Shown here piece by piece: positions 26,401-39,869 of a DNA stretch of 64,000 nt; position 1 is the first letter of the stretch; each line of letters begins with the position of its first letter. Location: NCBI GenBank assembly GCA_963969395.1, contig OZ017795.1, positions 11,780,001-11,844,000 of the forward strand, read 5' to 3'. The position numbers were made by a program, and so were the translations under genes. The notes under the pieces are model-generated. The model was not told the DNA's origin and searched no databases. It saw only the letters and a list, made by a program, of their open reading frames with translations. The stretch is from Pseudoscleropodium purum. Taxonomy: Eukaryota > Streptophyta > Bryopsida > Hypnales > Brachytheciaceae.

Positions 26401-29400
26401 TGCCTGATTGTAAAATAGTGGGACTCAAGTTGGAGGAATCAGACGTTGCACTATCTCTTCATTGGCCAAGGGATGGTAGTGATCAATAGCGCTGTAAAGA
26501 GCTTCTTACAATCGCAGAGCTTCAATACCATAGATATTAGTGCGGTTCAAGCAGTTTTCTTTGCATGTAGCAGTCACCTTTTGTACGTATTTGCCAGTCG
26601 ACCAGGTGCATTCCCTGATCCTTTCTTGGAAATGAAGTACATCCCTTTGAGCATTTGAGCATTCATGTGGTGTAGGATGATGCAAAGGAGCTGCAATTGA
26701 TGGCTTGGCGAAGAGAGAAGCGTTTGCGTGATATTTATGTCAACCATGATGACGAGCCTGATGAGGATTTGGCTGGTAGATTTCTGGATCTCATACAACC
26801 TAAGAAAAGGTAATGAATCTTGTTTTCTATATTTACAATTGTTACTGGAGATAGCCGTTCTGGTTTTTATTATTAGTAATGTCTGCTAACTGTTGTCAGT
26901 CTCATTGTCTGCCTCGTCCCAAGATGAGGGTTTTACTTTGCTATCGCGTTATCGCAACGTTTAGAAAGTGGTCAAATTCTCTTCCACTTTAAAGAGATTG
27001 AATATGTCGGGATGAGTTTCTGTTGAGACATCTTGTGCCTTCCAAATGAAGCCCCTATTAATAGCTTTGGTGTTATATGTGAATTAATCTCGGTAAGTTT
27101 ATGCCCAAATTTTTTATCAAGAATTATTTCAAATCAAAGATAAGAAGTACTTCCTCCCAAAGTTTCAGCTTTGCTCTTAGACTAATATGAAGTCTTGTGA
27201 ATCTTGGTTAACGTTATTGTAACAATGACATATCTTGTGTCGTTTTTCTTAGGCCAGGAATATATGTGATTCACATTGCTGCTGAAATGGCACCAGTTGC
27301 AAAGGTATTTGTGTTGCCTTTTCAAAGATGTAAAATCTTAGTGTCGAGGAATTTTGTGATACTGTCTCGTCATGTGACTAGTAGACCCTCAGTCTTTTGA
27401 GTCATCATACATTTCGTATTTCAGAGGTTTAAGAAAGCTAGTTAGTATCTTCATTATGAAACTTAGGTTGAAAGAAAATGTGCATTATTTGATGAGACTA
27501 ATGAGATTTTGTTTTTTGGAAGGTTGGTGGCTTGGGAGATGTGTTAACGGGGTTAAGTCGATCCTTACAAAGAAAGGGGCATCTTGTGGAAGCTATTCTT
27601 CCGAAATATGATTGCATGGATTACTCTCGTATCACCAATCTCAAGGTTCATCACCTAGCCTCTTTGACCAAATAGATTTTCAATAAGTTGCTGTAGGGTT
27701 GATTCGTTTTCTTGGGGCCTTTTTTGGTCATTGCTCGCTGCATGATAACTGTGCGTATTTTTCTTCTTTGTCTCCATTATTATGGTCTCATTCTCTCTTA
27801 AACCAGTTCGACTCAAATCCTCAAATTTCGAAGATGTGTTCCGACGTCGCTTATGGTTCGCTCCCATGTGCAGGAGTTGGACTTAGAGCTCCATTCGCCT
27901 TTTGATGGCCACATGCATAAGAACAAGGTGTGGTCTGGCATTGTGGAAGGTATTCAGCAGTGTGTTTTCCACTATTTCTTCCATAGGGAGGCCTTGTGGC
28001 TATTTGTATCTATGGCTAATGGATCTTTTCAAGATCTTTTTGGTCCTTGAAGTTTAATTTCCAAACCATCTCCATCTATCCAGTGGAAGAGCTTTAGTCG
28101 CTCGAGGAGCTCTAAGAGTGCATAGTGTTTTCATTTATGATGCCAATATTTCGATGACAAGCACCGTGATGTTTTAATGCGCAGGATTGCCCGTATATTT
28201 TATTGAGCCACTACATCCGGCAAAGTTTTTCTGGCGAGGACAGTTTTACAGTGAACCTGATGATTTCAGGCGGTTCACGTACTTCTGCCGAGCTGCGATG
28301 GAATTCTTATTGCAATCTGGAAAGCGTCCCGATATTATTCACAGCCATGATTGGCAAACTGCTGTTGTGGTAATATTACTGCCCTTCATCCGAGCGTCAT
28401 TCTATTTCTTAGTCCTGTAGCTTTGGGATCTGGAATGCCCTTTCGTTGCTTGCCTGTTCTTCCAAAAAGAGACTTTATAAACATAGCTGGTACTTATTGC
28501 TACGTGATGAACCGATGCTCTTAGCTATGTGTGATATGCTGCTCTTTCTGCAGGCTCCATTATATTGGGACATCTACGTTCCTCTCGGGCTGGACTCTGC
28601 GAGGCTGGCGTTTACTTGCCACAATTTTGAATATCAAGGGGCAGAGAATTCTGGAGCCATTGCTGCATGTGGTCTCTCTGCACGGGACTTGATGCGTCCC
28701 GATCGAATGCAAGATAACTCTTTTCACAACCGAATCAATCTTCTAAAGGTTACTACTGGATCCTTGTAGTAATAAATATTTACCTAGTTATGCATTTCTT
28801 ATGTTACTGTTCATTCTCCCTTTGACATAGGTAACCTGTCAAGCATTGAAAATGGCAAACGATCCGTGTGCCTTTCAAGCCGCTTTTGCTGTATTCATCT
28901 GAGCAAAGAAATCTGTCAGTACTCTTTAGAGAAGGTACAGAAGCACATGAAACCACATGGAGTCTTCGCATCTTTCGAAAATGACAATTTCATGATTAAA
29001 TTGATATTGGAACTGTGCAGGGAGGGGTTGTATTTTCAAATGTTGTGACTACAGTGTCGCCTACTTATGCCCAAGAGGTGTTAAGACCAGAGGTATGTGC
29101 AGGAGGCCTACCCAATTCGTTCTTGTGGATAAATGTTAGAAACTCCACTGAATAATAACTTGCTTCTATTTTAATTTGGTCCGTTCTGCAGTATCTTGCC
29201 ATTTTCTACATGGCCGCTGTGTGTCTTGTATGTTTTCCACATATCACAGTATTACAGCTGTCTATGTGCTTTGCGATTTTGTACATGCTCTGGAATTCAG
29301 CAAGCTTTAGTAAAGTTGTATATCAGCAAGCTTGGAATAGCTTTGGAAAAGTATCAATGAGTATAGTGGGCAATTGTTTGTGCTGTATTTATAAGACTTT

Positions 29401-31894
29401 GTCTTAATCTTTGGTTGTGACAATCTTTTTTTAAATCTTAAATTCAGTTCCGAGACTTAAAACTATTCCTCTTTTCTCTGGTTTGAGATTCTGAGCGGTT
29501 GTTATCTCGTCAATTCGTAATGCATTTTTGTACTTCGCAGGGTGGAAAAGGCTTGCATGGAACATTGGGTGCGCATTCAAAGAAGTTTTTTGGAATTCTG
29601 AATGGCATCGATGAGGAAGTGTGGGATCCAGCCACGGACACTCTAATCGACTACCAATACAGTGCTGATGATGTAGATGGAAAGTACGTCAACAAGCAAA
29701 AGCTGCGGGAGCGCTTGAGGTTGGGAAGTCAGGGTGATGATGCAAGAAGACCATTGGTACAATCTACGTCTCTTTGCCTTTCTGTTATTTTCAATACAAT
29801 TTTTCAATAAGTCGGCTCCCTATAGTCAAGGGATACCAGAAAAGTTGGTGACAAGTTTTGAATTACCTTCTACCAGAAGTTTGCACTCCGGATAATCAGA
29901 TATCTTTCCTTTAATGAGCTTTTTGATTGATGCTGTCAAATCATGTTTGTGATTCCTGACCTGGGGCTTGTACCCCCTCTTGGCTATCACGCAAGTATGA
30001 GCTGTAACTTTATAGTTTGTCCGACTATTTACTAAGAAGGCATTTATAGTGAATAAACTGCTGTGCCATTATCGTAGTGTACTATTTTTATGGCAATGAT
30101 TTCCGCCAGTTGTTCTGTGATTGCATGTAATAGTGATAATATACATACTTCAGCTTTTTTCATGTGTCTTGCAGCTCATCATTAATGACCATGCAGAATT
30201 CTGACTAGTATGTTACAAATGAAAATCTTAAAGTGTACAAATTTGTCACTCAGGTGGGATGTGTGACAAGACTTGTTCCACAAAAAGGCGTGCATCTCAT
30301 TAGACATTCCATCTACCGCACTTTGGAAAGAGGTGGCCAATATGTTCTCTTGGGATCTAGTCCGGTTCCTCAGATACAGGTATGCACCATTTGCGTCTAC
30401 CTATATTGCTTGAACGCTGTAAAGCATTCTCATTGAAATTCCTGATCAACTGCACGCAATTCTCATTGTCCTTTGCTCGTTTGAATTTTCTTGAACAGCA
30501 AGAGTTTGAGGGCATAGCGCGCCAGTTCGAAAACCACCCCCAGATTCGCCTAATTCTGAAATACGACGAGGCGCTTTCACATGCCATTTATGCGGCATCT
30601 GATATCTTTGTGATTCCGTCCATATTCGAGCCCTGCGGTCTCACACAGGTCTGACATTCCTGGCCTCAATCTCATTTTCCAGAGTTCTTAATAGGCTGGG
30701 CTTCGTGCTAGTTCGTCACAATACATAGCTGTGCGTTCACTTCGCGAAGTCCTCGCTGAATCCATCGGACACCCTTTGAAAGGTTTATGACTTGGAATGT
30801 GTGATGTTGCCCCTAAGCGTCCCGGCGTCCATATTCTGGGCAATGATCAGAGTGCTTCAGGGCAATGTTTCATCCAAATAACTTCTCATTCGTCCAAAGT
30901 AATTCTTGAATCTTCCAAAGACAACCTTCCTTTTTGATCAAGTTGAATGTAAGTAATATATTTGTACAAAGATATAAGCAAACATTTGCAAAAATTCAAA
31001 AAACGAAAAAAGGATTTAAGCGTTAGTCGGCTGAGGACTCTTCTAGGATGGCTTATTGATATTTGTTCTAATTTTCGCAGATGATATCTATGAGATATGG
31101 GACAATACCCGTGGTGCGGAGGACCGGTGGACTTGCAGATAGGTTTGTGCTGACCGCAGATTGAAGTTCGAAGTTCTTTTTATAGTGTGCTCTCTGATTC
31201 ACTGGTTTCCTTAGGATGGGTTTTTTCCTATTCTAGCAAACCGCCTCTTATCAATGCTCGACAGAAAGATGGACGAGTGTTATTGAGACTGATTTTTATG
31301 TGCTTTCTCCACCTGCAGTGTATTTGATGTCGATGATGAAAGGAATCCTGAGGAAAAGAAGAACGGCTTTGTATTTGACGATGCAAACGAAGGGGTGAGT
31401 GCAATTCGAAGTTTTCCAATAAATTTGTCTTTTTATTGTTCATTTCTGGGCTAATTGAAGAATGTAGTCCATATTTTTACAGCACTATCCAAGTCTTTAC
31501 ACATATCTGTCAAATATTAATATTTGACCTTCGGGTCTACACAAGCTAACACTGAAAAGCGCTGTTAGTTGATTTAAGTAGGTTGAACGACCAACCCACT
31601 CAAAAAAATTGGGGACTGTTTCGCCGACTTGCTTAGATCGTTACTTGCAATTGCTTCCCCGCTAGTAAGAGTTCTTCTGAGTTCTTCATCAGCGAATATG
31701 ACAAGCCTCTTGAATGTTGGCTGGTGCAGAGTTTGAACTGGGGTTTGGATCGGGCGATGGACTATTATACCCAAAGACCTGAATGGTGGCAAGATTTAGT
31801 TAAAAAGGCTATGCTAATAGACTTCAGTTGGGATGTTTCAGCTGATCAGTATGTAGATCTGTACAAGAAAATGCTCTCAAAGGTGAAAGTTTGA
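22723..31894 (+). CDS. SS4: Starch synthase 4 (granule initiation), plastid
   Basis: ADP-glucose:glucan glucosyltransferase of GT5 family, about 1050 residues (Arabidopsis SS4 has 1040). Exons: 22723-22943, 23726-23987, 24243-24321, 24457-24557, 24711-25250, 25896-26213, 26676-26809, 27253-27304, 27523-27645, 27874-27949, 28185-28369, 28554-28748, 29021-29092, 29541-29756, 30254-30379, 30499-30648, 31081-31142, 31319-31394, 31730-31894. All phases close. Residues 1-73 are the transit-peptide-like leader from the repeat arm. About 165-475 form the long coiled coil typical of SS4, followed by the MPWDFW linker. The catalytic part starts near 553, with the KVGGLGD ADP-glucose motif near 569, [20 protein letters not shown] near 943-950 and RTGGL near 965. 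SS4 controls starch granule number. An in-frame TGA just before the ATG fixes the start. A second possible exon-1 donor at 23010 (CA|GTACTA) is also phase 2 but weaker. Confidence 0.96.
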
Positions 31895-32260
31895 TTTTCC
31901 GGCCTTAAGAGCATTCCCACTGTCAATTATTTACAAAGAATAGCTTGAGGATACTTACCCTTGAAACGCCGGGGCCTGTGGCCGTAGCAGAAATGACGCT
32001 GACATCCCAAGGCGTGCTAATACCTCGCACTATGAATTTCAGTATGTAAAAGGCAGAGTTTGCACACGGGAGGATATCTTCAGAAGCGAGAATTTTGCTG
32101 AGTACCAAGAGTGAGTGAGAAGATGAAAAATAGCATGAATCGGCTGAAATTGGAAGCCAAAGTTATTGAGACATGCCACAAAACACGTGTCTGGGCAGAC
32201 AATCGAGAGAAGGAACACAAAATTGAGGAAACGGATAACTTGGGAGCTTGCTGGGACAGA
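31895..32260 (+). other. 3' flank of SS4
   Basis: This likely holds the SS4 3' UTR. No other coding sequence is evident before the TTAA element begins. Confidence 0.4.
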
Positions 32261-33387
32261 TTAACCCCTAATTGCCCAAGCCCTGTTTTCTTGTTTTCAG
32301 AACGCATTTTTGAACTTTTAGAATGCAAGTTGCCAGAGAGATTACAAAAGCAAAAAGAATATTGTAACCTTAGGATCTTCGACTTCAAGGCTTATAGATT
32401 GTGCTTCCAAAAAATTTAGAAGAAATAGTTGCACAGATATTGATATATTTGTGATTGAATGTGGTTGAGTACAAAAATTCCAAATTTTTTTGAGTTGCTC
32501 GAAACTTCAAATGCCAAAATGGCTATCTTCTGGTTAGAAAATGGGGAAAATCAACCATGATGATTTGATACTTTTTGTTGTCATTAGGAAAACACCAATC
32601 CCACTTTCAAATCAGTGACAACTTCACAAATTAGCTTGCATTGCAACAGAGCAAGACATGCCAACTAATACAAAAGAAAATTTCAACTCAATTTATTGGC
32701 ACAAATGAAATGTAAAGAAGGGAAAATTCAATAGCAGATGCATATATTATCTCATAACACAAACATAGTGATTGGAATCATTCCAAAACCACATCTAGAT
32801 TTTGTTTGATTGTGATTTTTCAAGAAACAGGTCCTTATTGCCCAAGAGAACTTTTGACCAACTTCAAAAATGGATTCCCATTCAACCCATTATCCTCCTA
32901 TGTGTTTCCAACCAAGTTCCAACCACTTAAATGAATCTATGAAAATCCCATGACACAATGCTCTCTAACTGCTCTCCACTATGTAATGCACCTAAAACAT
33001 TCCCATAGAAGTTCTCAAAGGCAACTCTTGCACTAAGTTCAGAATTAGCACTTTTGACAGACTTTGTTCCTTGTTTAGATCCATAATCCTAATTTTCAAC
33101 CTGCTACCCAGATGCCCTAACAAGGCACCAATTCATAGGTTTGTGAGATGTACTTTTTGATGTACAACGGGCATGTTTACAACCAAGTCTCCACCTACAA
33201 AAAACTAAATGTAATTTGCAAAAATTTTGAGTACAAAAACTGAAGTTGACTACATGCTACACCTTCTCTAAAAAAAATTAGAAAAAAAACGAAAATACTA
33301 CCTTCACCACAGATTCAAATCACCAAATCACTAAATCACTAAAACACCAAACACCAAATCCTAGTGCCTCCGGCATTTAGGGGTTAA
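32261..33387 (+). repeat. TTAA-bordered element downstream of SS4
   Basis: It is bounded by intact TTAA at both ends. The inverted termini are CCCCTAATTGCCC and, reversed, CCCCTAAATGCCG, so about 12 of the first 13 bases agree. It is about 1.1 kb and non-coding. The body is only weakly similar to family 1, so it may be a related subfamily. Confidence 0.6.
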
Positions 33388-33465
33388 GGACTTGGCCATC
33401 ATACTAACACAAAAAAACCTAGTAAAGATGCTAACAATTGGAAAAAAAAGGTTGCATGGTACTCT

Positions 33466-34125
33466 GAAGGCATCTTCTAATGTAGGAGAGCCAAAAATAC
33501 CTCAATGTGGCAATTTCCAACACCATCCACACAACTTCAATTCAATATACTTTCCAAAAGAAAATTGGATGAAGAATTCCATTGTTCTCCAAAGGGACCA
33601 AAAGTAATTTCTGCATACCATTTCCTGCAACATGCCATTTATGCCACAAAGACCTATACGTGTCTAACCAATTAATGATTCACATTGTTTTTATGTAGCC
33701 ACACAATTGATGTTCGCGCATGGCTGCTTCTCGAAAGAACCCACTCTAGAATGTTACGTGGTCAATAGAAAGAACCGCCCCATTTACTAGTAATACATTC
33801 CTCCCTTGTGAAAAAATATGTAAGTTCATCTTGTAACATGCACAAATACGACAAATCATTGTAATGAGAAGGCAATACAGGACATTCCAAACATTCCGAA
33901 TCATGAATCCAAATATTGGAAAAAGTAAAGGTAATCTGATCCTCATGACTGTTATAACTACCTCATGACTGTTACAGTACATTCCTCCTCGATCACTGGC
34001 CCAAGTGACTTCCACCGGTCGTTGATTTCAGAAGGGGGCAGACAGACACCCTTAGCTCTTGTAACATCTCAGCTTGCTTGCTGTCGAACGAACTGCCGGA
34101 ACAAACACCCGATCCACCACCACCA
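33466..34125. repeat. Segment repeated at 40182-40845 (source copy)
   Basis: It is collinear and in the same orientation as 40182-40845, about 88% identical by eye, with shared stretches such as TGTAAGTTCATCTTGTAACA and CGAACTGCCGGAACAAACAC. It lies about 240 bp past the IMP1 stop codon. I see no gene in it. Together with the SS4 exon copy at 39911 it marks a segmental duplication. Confidence 0.8.
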
Positions 34126-34362
34126 CCCGGAAAAGAATTGCAATTGAATGGAAAGTGGACATTCCAGAATCCGCTTCTACAATTGCAACCTCACTGTACA
34201 GAAAGAAACTAAAACTACTGGCAAGGCCAAAACAAATGGGAAAATCAATGGTCCTGAACTCTTCAGAAGCTAATTGCCAAGTCTTTCTCTGTAGAATGGT
34301 GCAAGAAGATTTTTACTAGAGCAGCTCCCGTTCGGAAGGAGCCCCAGACTAGTCTGAAAACG

Positions 34363-35846
34363 CTAGGGAGGCTGATTCAGAACAGGACCCCATCCCTCAG
34401 GCGGCCATATCTGCAACACAAACCGCATATATGTATATAACACTCAGTATACAGCTTGGCATTGCAGATTAGGATAACTTCCCAATCTCTTTGCTCCATA
34501 CAGGAAGGAAGTTTCAAGAGCAAAATGTAATTTAGTTCAAGCTTGCAAGTGTGCTAAGGTAGAAAGTCTAGAACAGGTTTAACTTTAAAAATAAAATAAA
34601 AAACATTCAAAAGCTCACTTCCAGTACTTATTCATATAAGAAAAATAGTGCAATGCGTCTGTAAGGAGGTGCTTACCCTGTAAAAGACTTTGCCTTGGAT
34701 TAGGGCATATGGCACTGGACCATAATGCCTTGAGTCGGTAGAATTGTAAGAATTGTCACCTTGCAACCACACATGCCCCTTGGGCACCTGCATTCAAGGA
34801 AATCAAAATGACAATATTTTAAGCACAGCTTCAAAAGCAATTAAGAAAGAAAACCGAAACCAAAGAGAGGGGTACCAAGGAACATAGTACATCTCAAAAG
34901 ATACCCTACTAGATTCACAAATTTATTAATGGTAAATTAATTTAATCTAATAGAATATTAAGATAACGTCAACAGTAGTTGTCAGTATAATAGCAAGTTT
35001 AGTTTACGCCAAGGGCACTAACATCAGAGTTACATTTGTCCATCTAATGCGCGGGTTCTTTCGTCGATTTTCAAGAAAAGTGATTGAGGGCATGGTGATT
35101 CCTTCCAGAAACACTCTGAAGCGAAACACAATCCAGGCAAATATCCTGATCAGAACTATAATCCCAGAGCTGTGACTTCTAAACAGGCCGGGTAAAAAAT
35201 ATGTTTGTTTCAACGATCTATCACGGGAAAGACATCCACAGAATGAGGACATGATTAAGGAGACGAATGTTACCGTAGCTTGGCGAATATGACCTCTGCT
35301 AGAGGTGGGAAGGACAGTGACAGTATCCCCTTCTAATCCAAGAACTCGCTTACAGACCACGAGCCGTGGATTTGCTGGGGATCGGGCCATGACCACATCG
35401 CCTGGCTTAATCTTCTCGAACTTCGAGGATAGATGCTCCAGCAGCAATATGTCCCCAGAAACATTGAAGGTTGGTAGCATGCTTGGCCCTAGACACTGTC
35501 GATCACACGAACTTAACCTTTAGAATTTGAGTCAATCACAGATGCACCAGAGAAGGTCTCTCCAATCCAATTGAAAAAAATTAAGCTATTTTCATTCAAT
35601 CAGGAGAAATAACAACATGTCAATTGGATTCTATCTCTTGAAATTGGTGAAATTTTCAAAAAAGCCTTACTCGGTGCATCAGTAAACCTGTCGACATGTT
35701 GCTAAGGAAAGTACAACTTCCATTTGTGAGTCTCATACCTGATGCACTTCGGCAACATGGTTGGAGAAGACGTTCAAGAAGCAGATGAACTGCGTAAACA
35801 CAACGGACCTCTCGAAAGCCTCCTGCAGAAGAGCCCTCCACGACAT
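34363..35846 (-). CDS. IMP1: Mitochondrial inner membrane protease subunit 1-like (type I signal peptidase)
   Basis: S26-family serine protease, about 162 residues (an Arabidopsis homologue has 168). IMP1 removes sorting peptides from proteins delivered to the mitochondrial intermembrane space. Exons: 35739-35846, 35274-35495, 34677-34787, 34363-34410, all in phase 0. The N-terminus has an amphipathic/membrane segment ([11 protein letters not shown], residues 18-28). The catalytic Ser is S41 in GPSMLPT and the general-base Lys is K85 in [10 protein letters not shown]. The conserved [13 protein letters not shown] block follows in exon 3. The protein ends shortly after the WPPE motif, as expected. 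A telomere-like box lies upstream of the start codon. IMP2 or a plastidic peptidase is less likely because the short length and WPPE tail match IMP1. Confidence 0.92.
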
Positions 35847-35941
35847 AATGCTCTCCACGACCCTGAATTTTTAAAATTGTGTCCCTACAGGACACTTTCT
35901 TGCGTCGTTCTACACAAACGAGAGCAACAGAAGGTACAGAA

Positions 35942-35963
35942 GGTTAGGGTTTAGGGTTTAGGG
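35942..35963 (-). promoter_or_regulatory. Telo-box-like tract upstream of IMP1
   Basis: On the gene's strand this reads as about two and a half CCCTAAA units, some 100 bp upstream of the IMP1 ATG. Telo-boxes (AAACCCTAA) are known in 5' regions of plant growth- and organelle-related genes. The tract is too short to be a true telomeric insertion. Confidence 0.5.
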
Positions 35964-37115
35964 ACAGAAACAAGGGCAAACAATGTGATGCGGTGTAAAC
36001 AATTTCCATTGCCATAACAGCAAGCCAAACTTCTTATTGCCACTCTACGCTCCACCACGCTCTTCAAATTCTCGGTCATACATACGCATACATATTCCTA
36101 GTGACCATACAAAGAACGCATGTGAATGGTGATTACAATTCTTCTACAGAATCGTACACACTCTCGGTAAAATCAGATCCGAACATCCCGACTAGTCCTA
36201 CTTACAGCCCGACATATTCACAATTCTTCAAAATCTGAAAAACATTCAAAAATAACACGAATAAACCCATCGCAGAGCATTTGTCATGCTGCTCTTGAAC
36301 TCTGCAGATAATTTTGCGGTAAGAGGACCTTACCTCACTCTAGCATAAAACCATCCGCCAATTTGCGAAGTCAGATACATGACAAGGTCTTGCACCACAA
36401 GACTCCAAACTTGCGTTGAATTCGCTCAAATCAAAGCCAACGTCTACAAGAAAGGAAAATTTAATCGACTGTGTATGGCCCCGCCCGCACCGCACCAGCT
36501 GCAAGAGTTCATAAACGTTAGCTTTCAAACTTTCTTTGCGCACGCACAGAGCAAGAAAATTAGCCACAGTTAAGCCTCTGTTGAGGGGAGTTAGGGTCTG
36601 TTCTCTTTTCCTGCCCGGTTCGCTTCCGCTTCGGTGCTCCTTCGTTCACTGCCGGATCTCCGGCATTCTCATATGTGATTACTTGTATGCATTCTACTCG
36701 AATTCTTGCGTACATTTACAACTCTTACATACTGGCATGTCGTCATAATTGTTAAAATGGATTTTTTCAAGTTCCCATCATGTGCTCAATGATTTTGATA
36801 GTCAGGCTCTTTTGATATTTGAGATAGTTATTAACCATAAAAAACAATCACAAACTGAAAAAAGAAATACGCCAGCATTGCAGACGATATAGAGACGACA
36901 TTGCAGGCAAAAGTTACAGGTGAGAACAGAGATTCGGAAAACAAGCTGCATTCAAGGAAAGTAGGGTTTTGCACCACACTTCACTCAAGTGCTGCACTCC
37001 AATCTACTTCAAGGTGTAATACTTCATGACAAAACTTCGATCTCTACAGAGCAGCCCCCAAATGACAACCAGAGTGTGTCTCGAAGAGAAAAGACAAGTA
37101 GAAGCTTACACGTTC
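35964..37115 (-). other. Upstream region of IMP1
   Basis: A moderate-GC region with no recognisable coding exon on either strand. It may contain promoter and 5' UTR sequence of IMP1. Confidence 0.3.
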
Positions 37116-37771
37116 GCATTGTTTCAATCTTAAATTGCCTCCTACACAACCAATTTGGGTTTAGAAAAGCGTTGAGATTCGGTACCTGGAGCAACCGAAG
37201 CACCCCCAACTCCAAGCCGTTGATCCCCAACCACAGCACCACACTCCCCACAGGATCGTCTTGATCTCCTTCGAGAGGGCTGCAACACTTTACATTACTC
37301 CGAAGAGAAATTAACAGTACACGCATGTGAGCCCCATTTCCAAGACAAACTCTGCAATTCTGCACTCAAAAGAGACCCGAAGCGGCGAAAAGGCTGTCAA
37401 AGAGACGAAATTAGAACCGAGGTTGGAACTGAATTGCCGTACCTGCATCAAGCTCGCGGAGATTTGCCAGCGGCGAATGGTGATCAGGGCAGCCCCATCG
37501 GCGTTACTACCGACCAAAGAAAGCGTGCCAAAACCCCTCAAGAACAAGAACGTGAAGAAATCCGCGCGAAAACCCTAACGGGAACGGGCAGCATAACCAT
37601 TGCCAGGGTGAACTCACCAGGGTTGGACGTGGGTTGGGTTTTGGAGATACCAGACGGGTAACGATATTCCTTTTCAAAAGGGTATCAATTGGCTTGAGGT
37701 TACTGGTTTCAGAATGTAATTCAATAACCCAATTTGGTTGTGTAGGAGGCAATTTAAGATTGAAACAATGC
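37116..37771. repeat. 46-bp inverted repeat flanking a GC-rich 0.56-kb segment
   Basis: The sequence at 37116-37161 recurs inverted at 37726-37771 with about one mismatch; each copy contains TTAAATTGCCTCCTACACAA. The segment between has CCCTAA-type motifs and short open frames only. AT-rich repeat DNA begins immediately outside the right copy. Confidence 0.75.
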
Positions 37772-37809
37772 TTTGTGGACATTGATGCATTGTTATGAGT
37801 TCATTACAA

Positions 37810-38070
37810 AAAATTTCATCCCTTAGAAGGTCTGTGAGTTTTGAATCCTCGTTGTAATTAAAGAAGAATTAAAACTTTTTTTCTTTTTTTTTTTAAATTT
37901 TTTTAATGAAAGCATCTAATGTAGCACTAATTGTGTCATGTTAGCGCCACATCAAGTTTTAATATTTTTTTATTTTTTTATTTTTTTATTTTTTTGTACT
38001 TGCACTCCACAAGGTCAAAAAACTAAACCTTAACAACCATTTCCAGGGTTTAGATTTTTCCATTAGGAAA
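37810..38070 (+). repeat. Dispersed repeat, family 3 (copy 2)
   Basis: Second copy of the family seen at 21035-21330, same orientation, with the GTTAGCGCCACAT core and long T runs in the middle. It starts about 40 bp past the inverted repeat at 37771. Confidence 0.5.
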
Positions 38071-38559
38071 CACATACCAAACTAGTGCATCCAATGGTAT
38101 CAGGCCAAATAATCCAAATTGTTGAATACTTGATGGAAATTTTTAATTCAAGAATGGTGGCACTCAAACTAGTACATGAACAAACTTCAAGAAAAATTAT
38201 GGTTATTGTATGAGGTACAGCACAAATAAGAAATTCATAATGGTTTAAATTATTATATTGAAAATTTTATTTTAGGATCTTACTGATAGCCAAAAGGGGA
38301 CTCTAGATTCTTTTAGAATGCATTTTTTGGACACAGTATGAATAATTAAACTACAAATTTCCAAAGTATTAAAAATAGGGTTTAGGATAACCAACTATAG
38401 ACTCTCATGACTAGTGGAAGTACATTTTAGGCAAAAATCTAAATTGTGCGGTTTTAGAAAGGAGTCGAAATTAGATAGGGTTACCTTAGAGCAGCCCTAG
38501 TGCATTAAAAAGACCTAAAACAATCAACTAGGGAATGATCCTATTACTAATTTTTTCCA

Positions 38560-38937
38560 ATAAATGAGATTTGGATATCAATCAATGTCTTAAGTGATAG
38601 TGATTAAGTGATTAGAAACCTCATTAAGAACTTCCAACTTTTTAATACAAATTCATTATAGAAAGTGATTTTTTTAAGCTTACATATTAAAAATATTGCT
38701 TTAGTTCAATAAGATGAACATTATGGGTTTATTTTTTGTTGGTTTGGGGGCAATTGATCTAGACTCTTCTAAGCCATAATGGGTAGCACACTTCAAAAAT
38801 TCATAGCAAATTCATACTTTGTCAAAAAAATATAACTTGAATTGCTTTGCTATTTCTCACACTTGCTTTTATGTGCAATTTTTTTTAAGAAATTCAACAA
38901 GGGTATGAGGGCAAACTCCTAATTTTGACTACAATTG
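38560..38937 (-). repeat. Second copy of the repeat at 7478-7815
   Basis: Reverse-complemented, it follows 7478 to about 7815 closely enough to align throughout, though with many differences. No coding capacity is seen. Confidence 0.55.
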
Positions 38938-39869
38938 ATTGTCTTACCTTGTATAGTTCAAGAATATAATACAACACTACAAAAAGGAATGACCATGATT
39001 TTATACCTTCTTAGAACCTCAAGTACTACAAAAATTAATTTCATTTATTGCAATTTTCCTACTCTAATTGGAATTCTTGAAATTACAACGATTCTACTCA
39101 CACTTACTACTATACCTACCAATAAATTCTAAATTCTTGAACTACATTAATGATACTCTTAAAACATTACAATTTACACTCATAGTAATGGTACGAAGTC
39201 ATATTTAAAAAAATTGAAACTTCAATCAACACCCTTGATACGTCAATTGAATGTTACTCTATAGCACTACTTCTATCTGGAAAGTAGTATGATAACTTTG
39301 AAACCAACCTTGTCTAGGGTTGGAGTAACGATATTCAAAACCAAAATGACACTTGGATTACACAATGACAAGCAATGTTTGTTTCTTTTGAGGTGATAGT
39401 AATAGTAACAAACTACCAAAATCAAGTAAAAAACAAACATACATATTATTTTTCATTCAATGAAAAATATTTCAAACAAATTTTCAAAGGAAACACTAAT
39501 CCTATTTTTTTTAAACTTCAAAAAATTTATTCAAACAAAATGCACCACAAGTGTATAATAAACCATAGTATTTCAATGCACATAACTACATCTTCTCCGT
39601 GTATTTTTTTAATAATATTCATGTATTAGGAATAAAGAATCAAGACAAGAAGTATCACTTTTCATTCAAATGTTGGTGCAAGAGAAACTCAAGTAGGAAA
39701 CTCAAAACAAAAACTCTTCTATAAATATTCAACTATTGATATATTTTGATGACAAAACTATTAGAACTACTAGAGATGACTCCAAAGTGATGTAGAGTGT
39801 AGACTCCAATGCAAGGAATAGGGTTACATGTTAGGAATGTCAAGTTGATTCCTCGTTACATCAATGACC
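38938..39869. other. AT-rich non-coding DNA
   Basis: I see no gene or clear repeat boundary here. Similarity to the SS4 3' region may begin near its right end. Confidence 0.4.

Noticed and set aside
35942..35963. Interstitial telomere
   Set aside because: Only two to three units are present; this is promoter-motif length.
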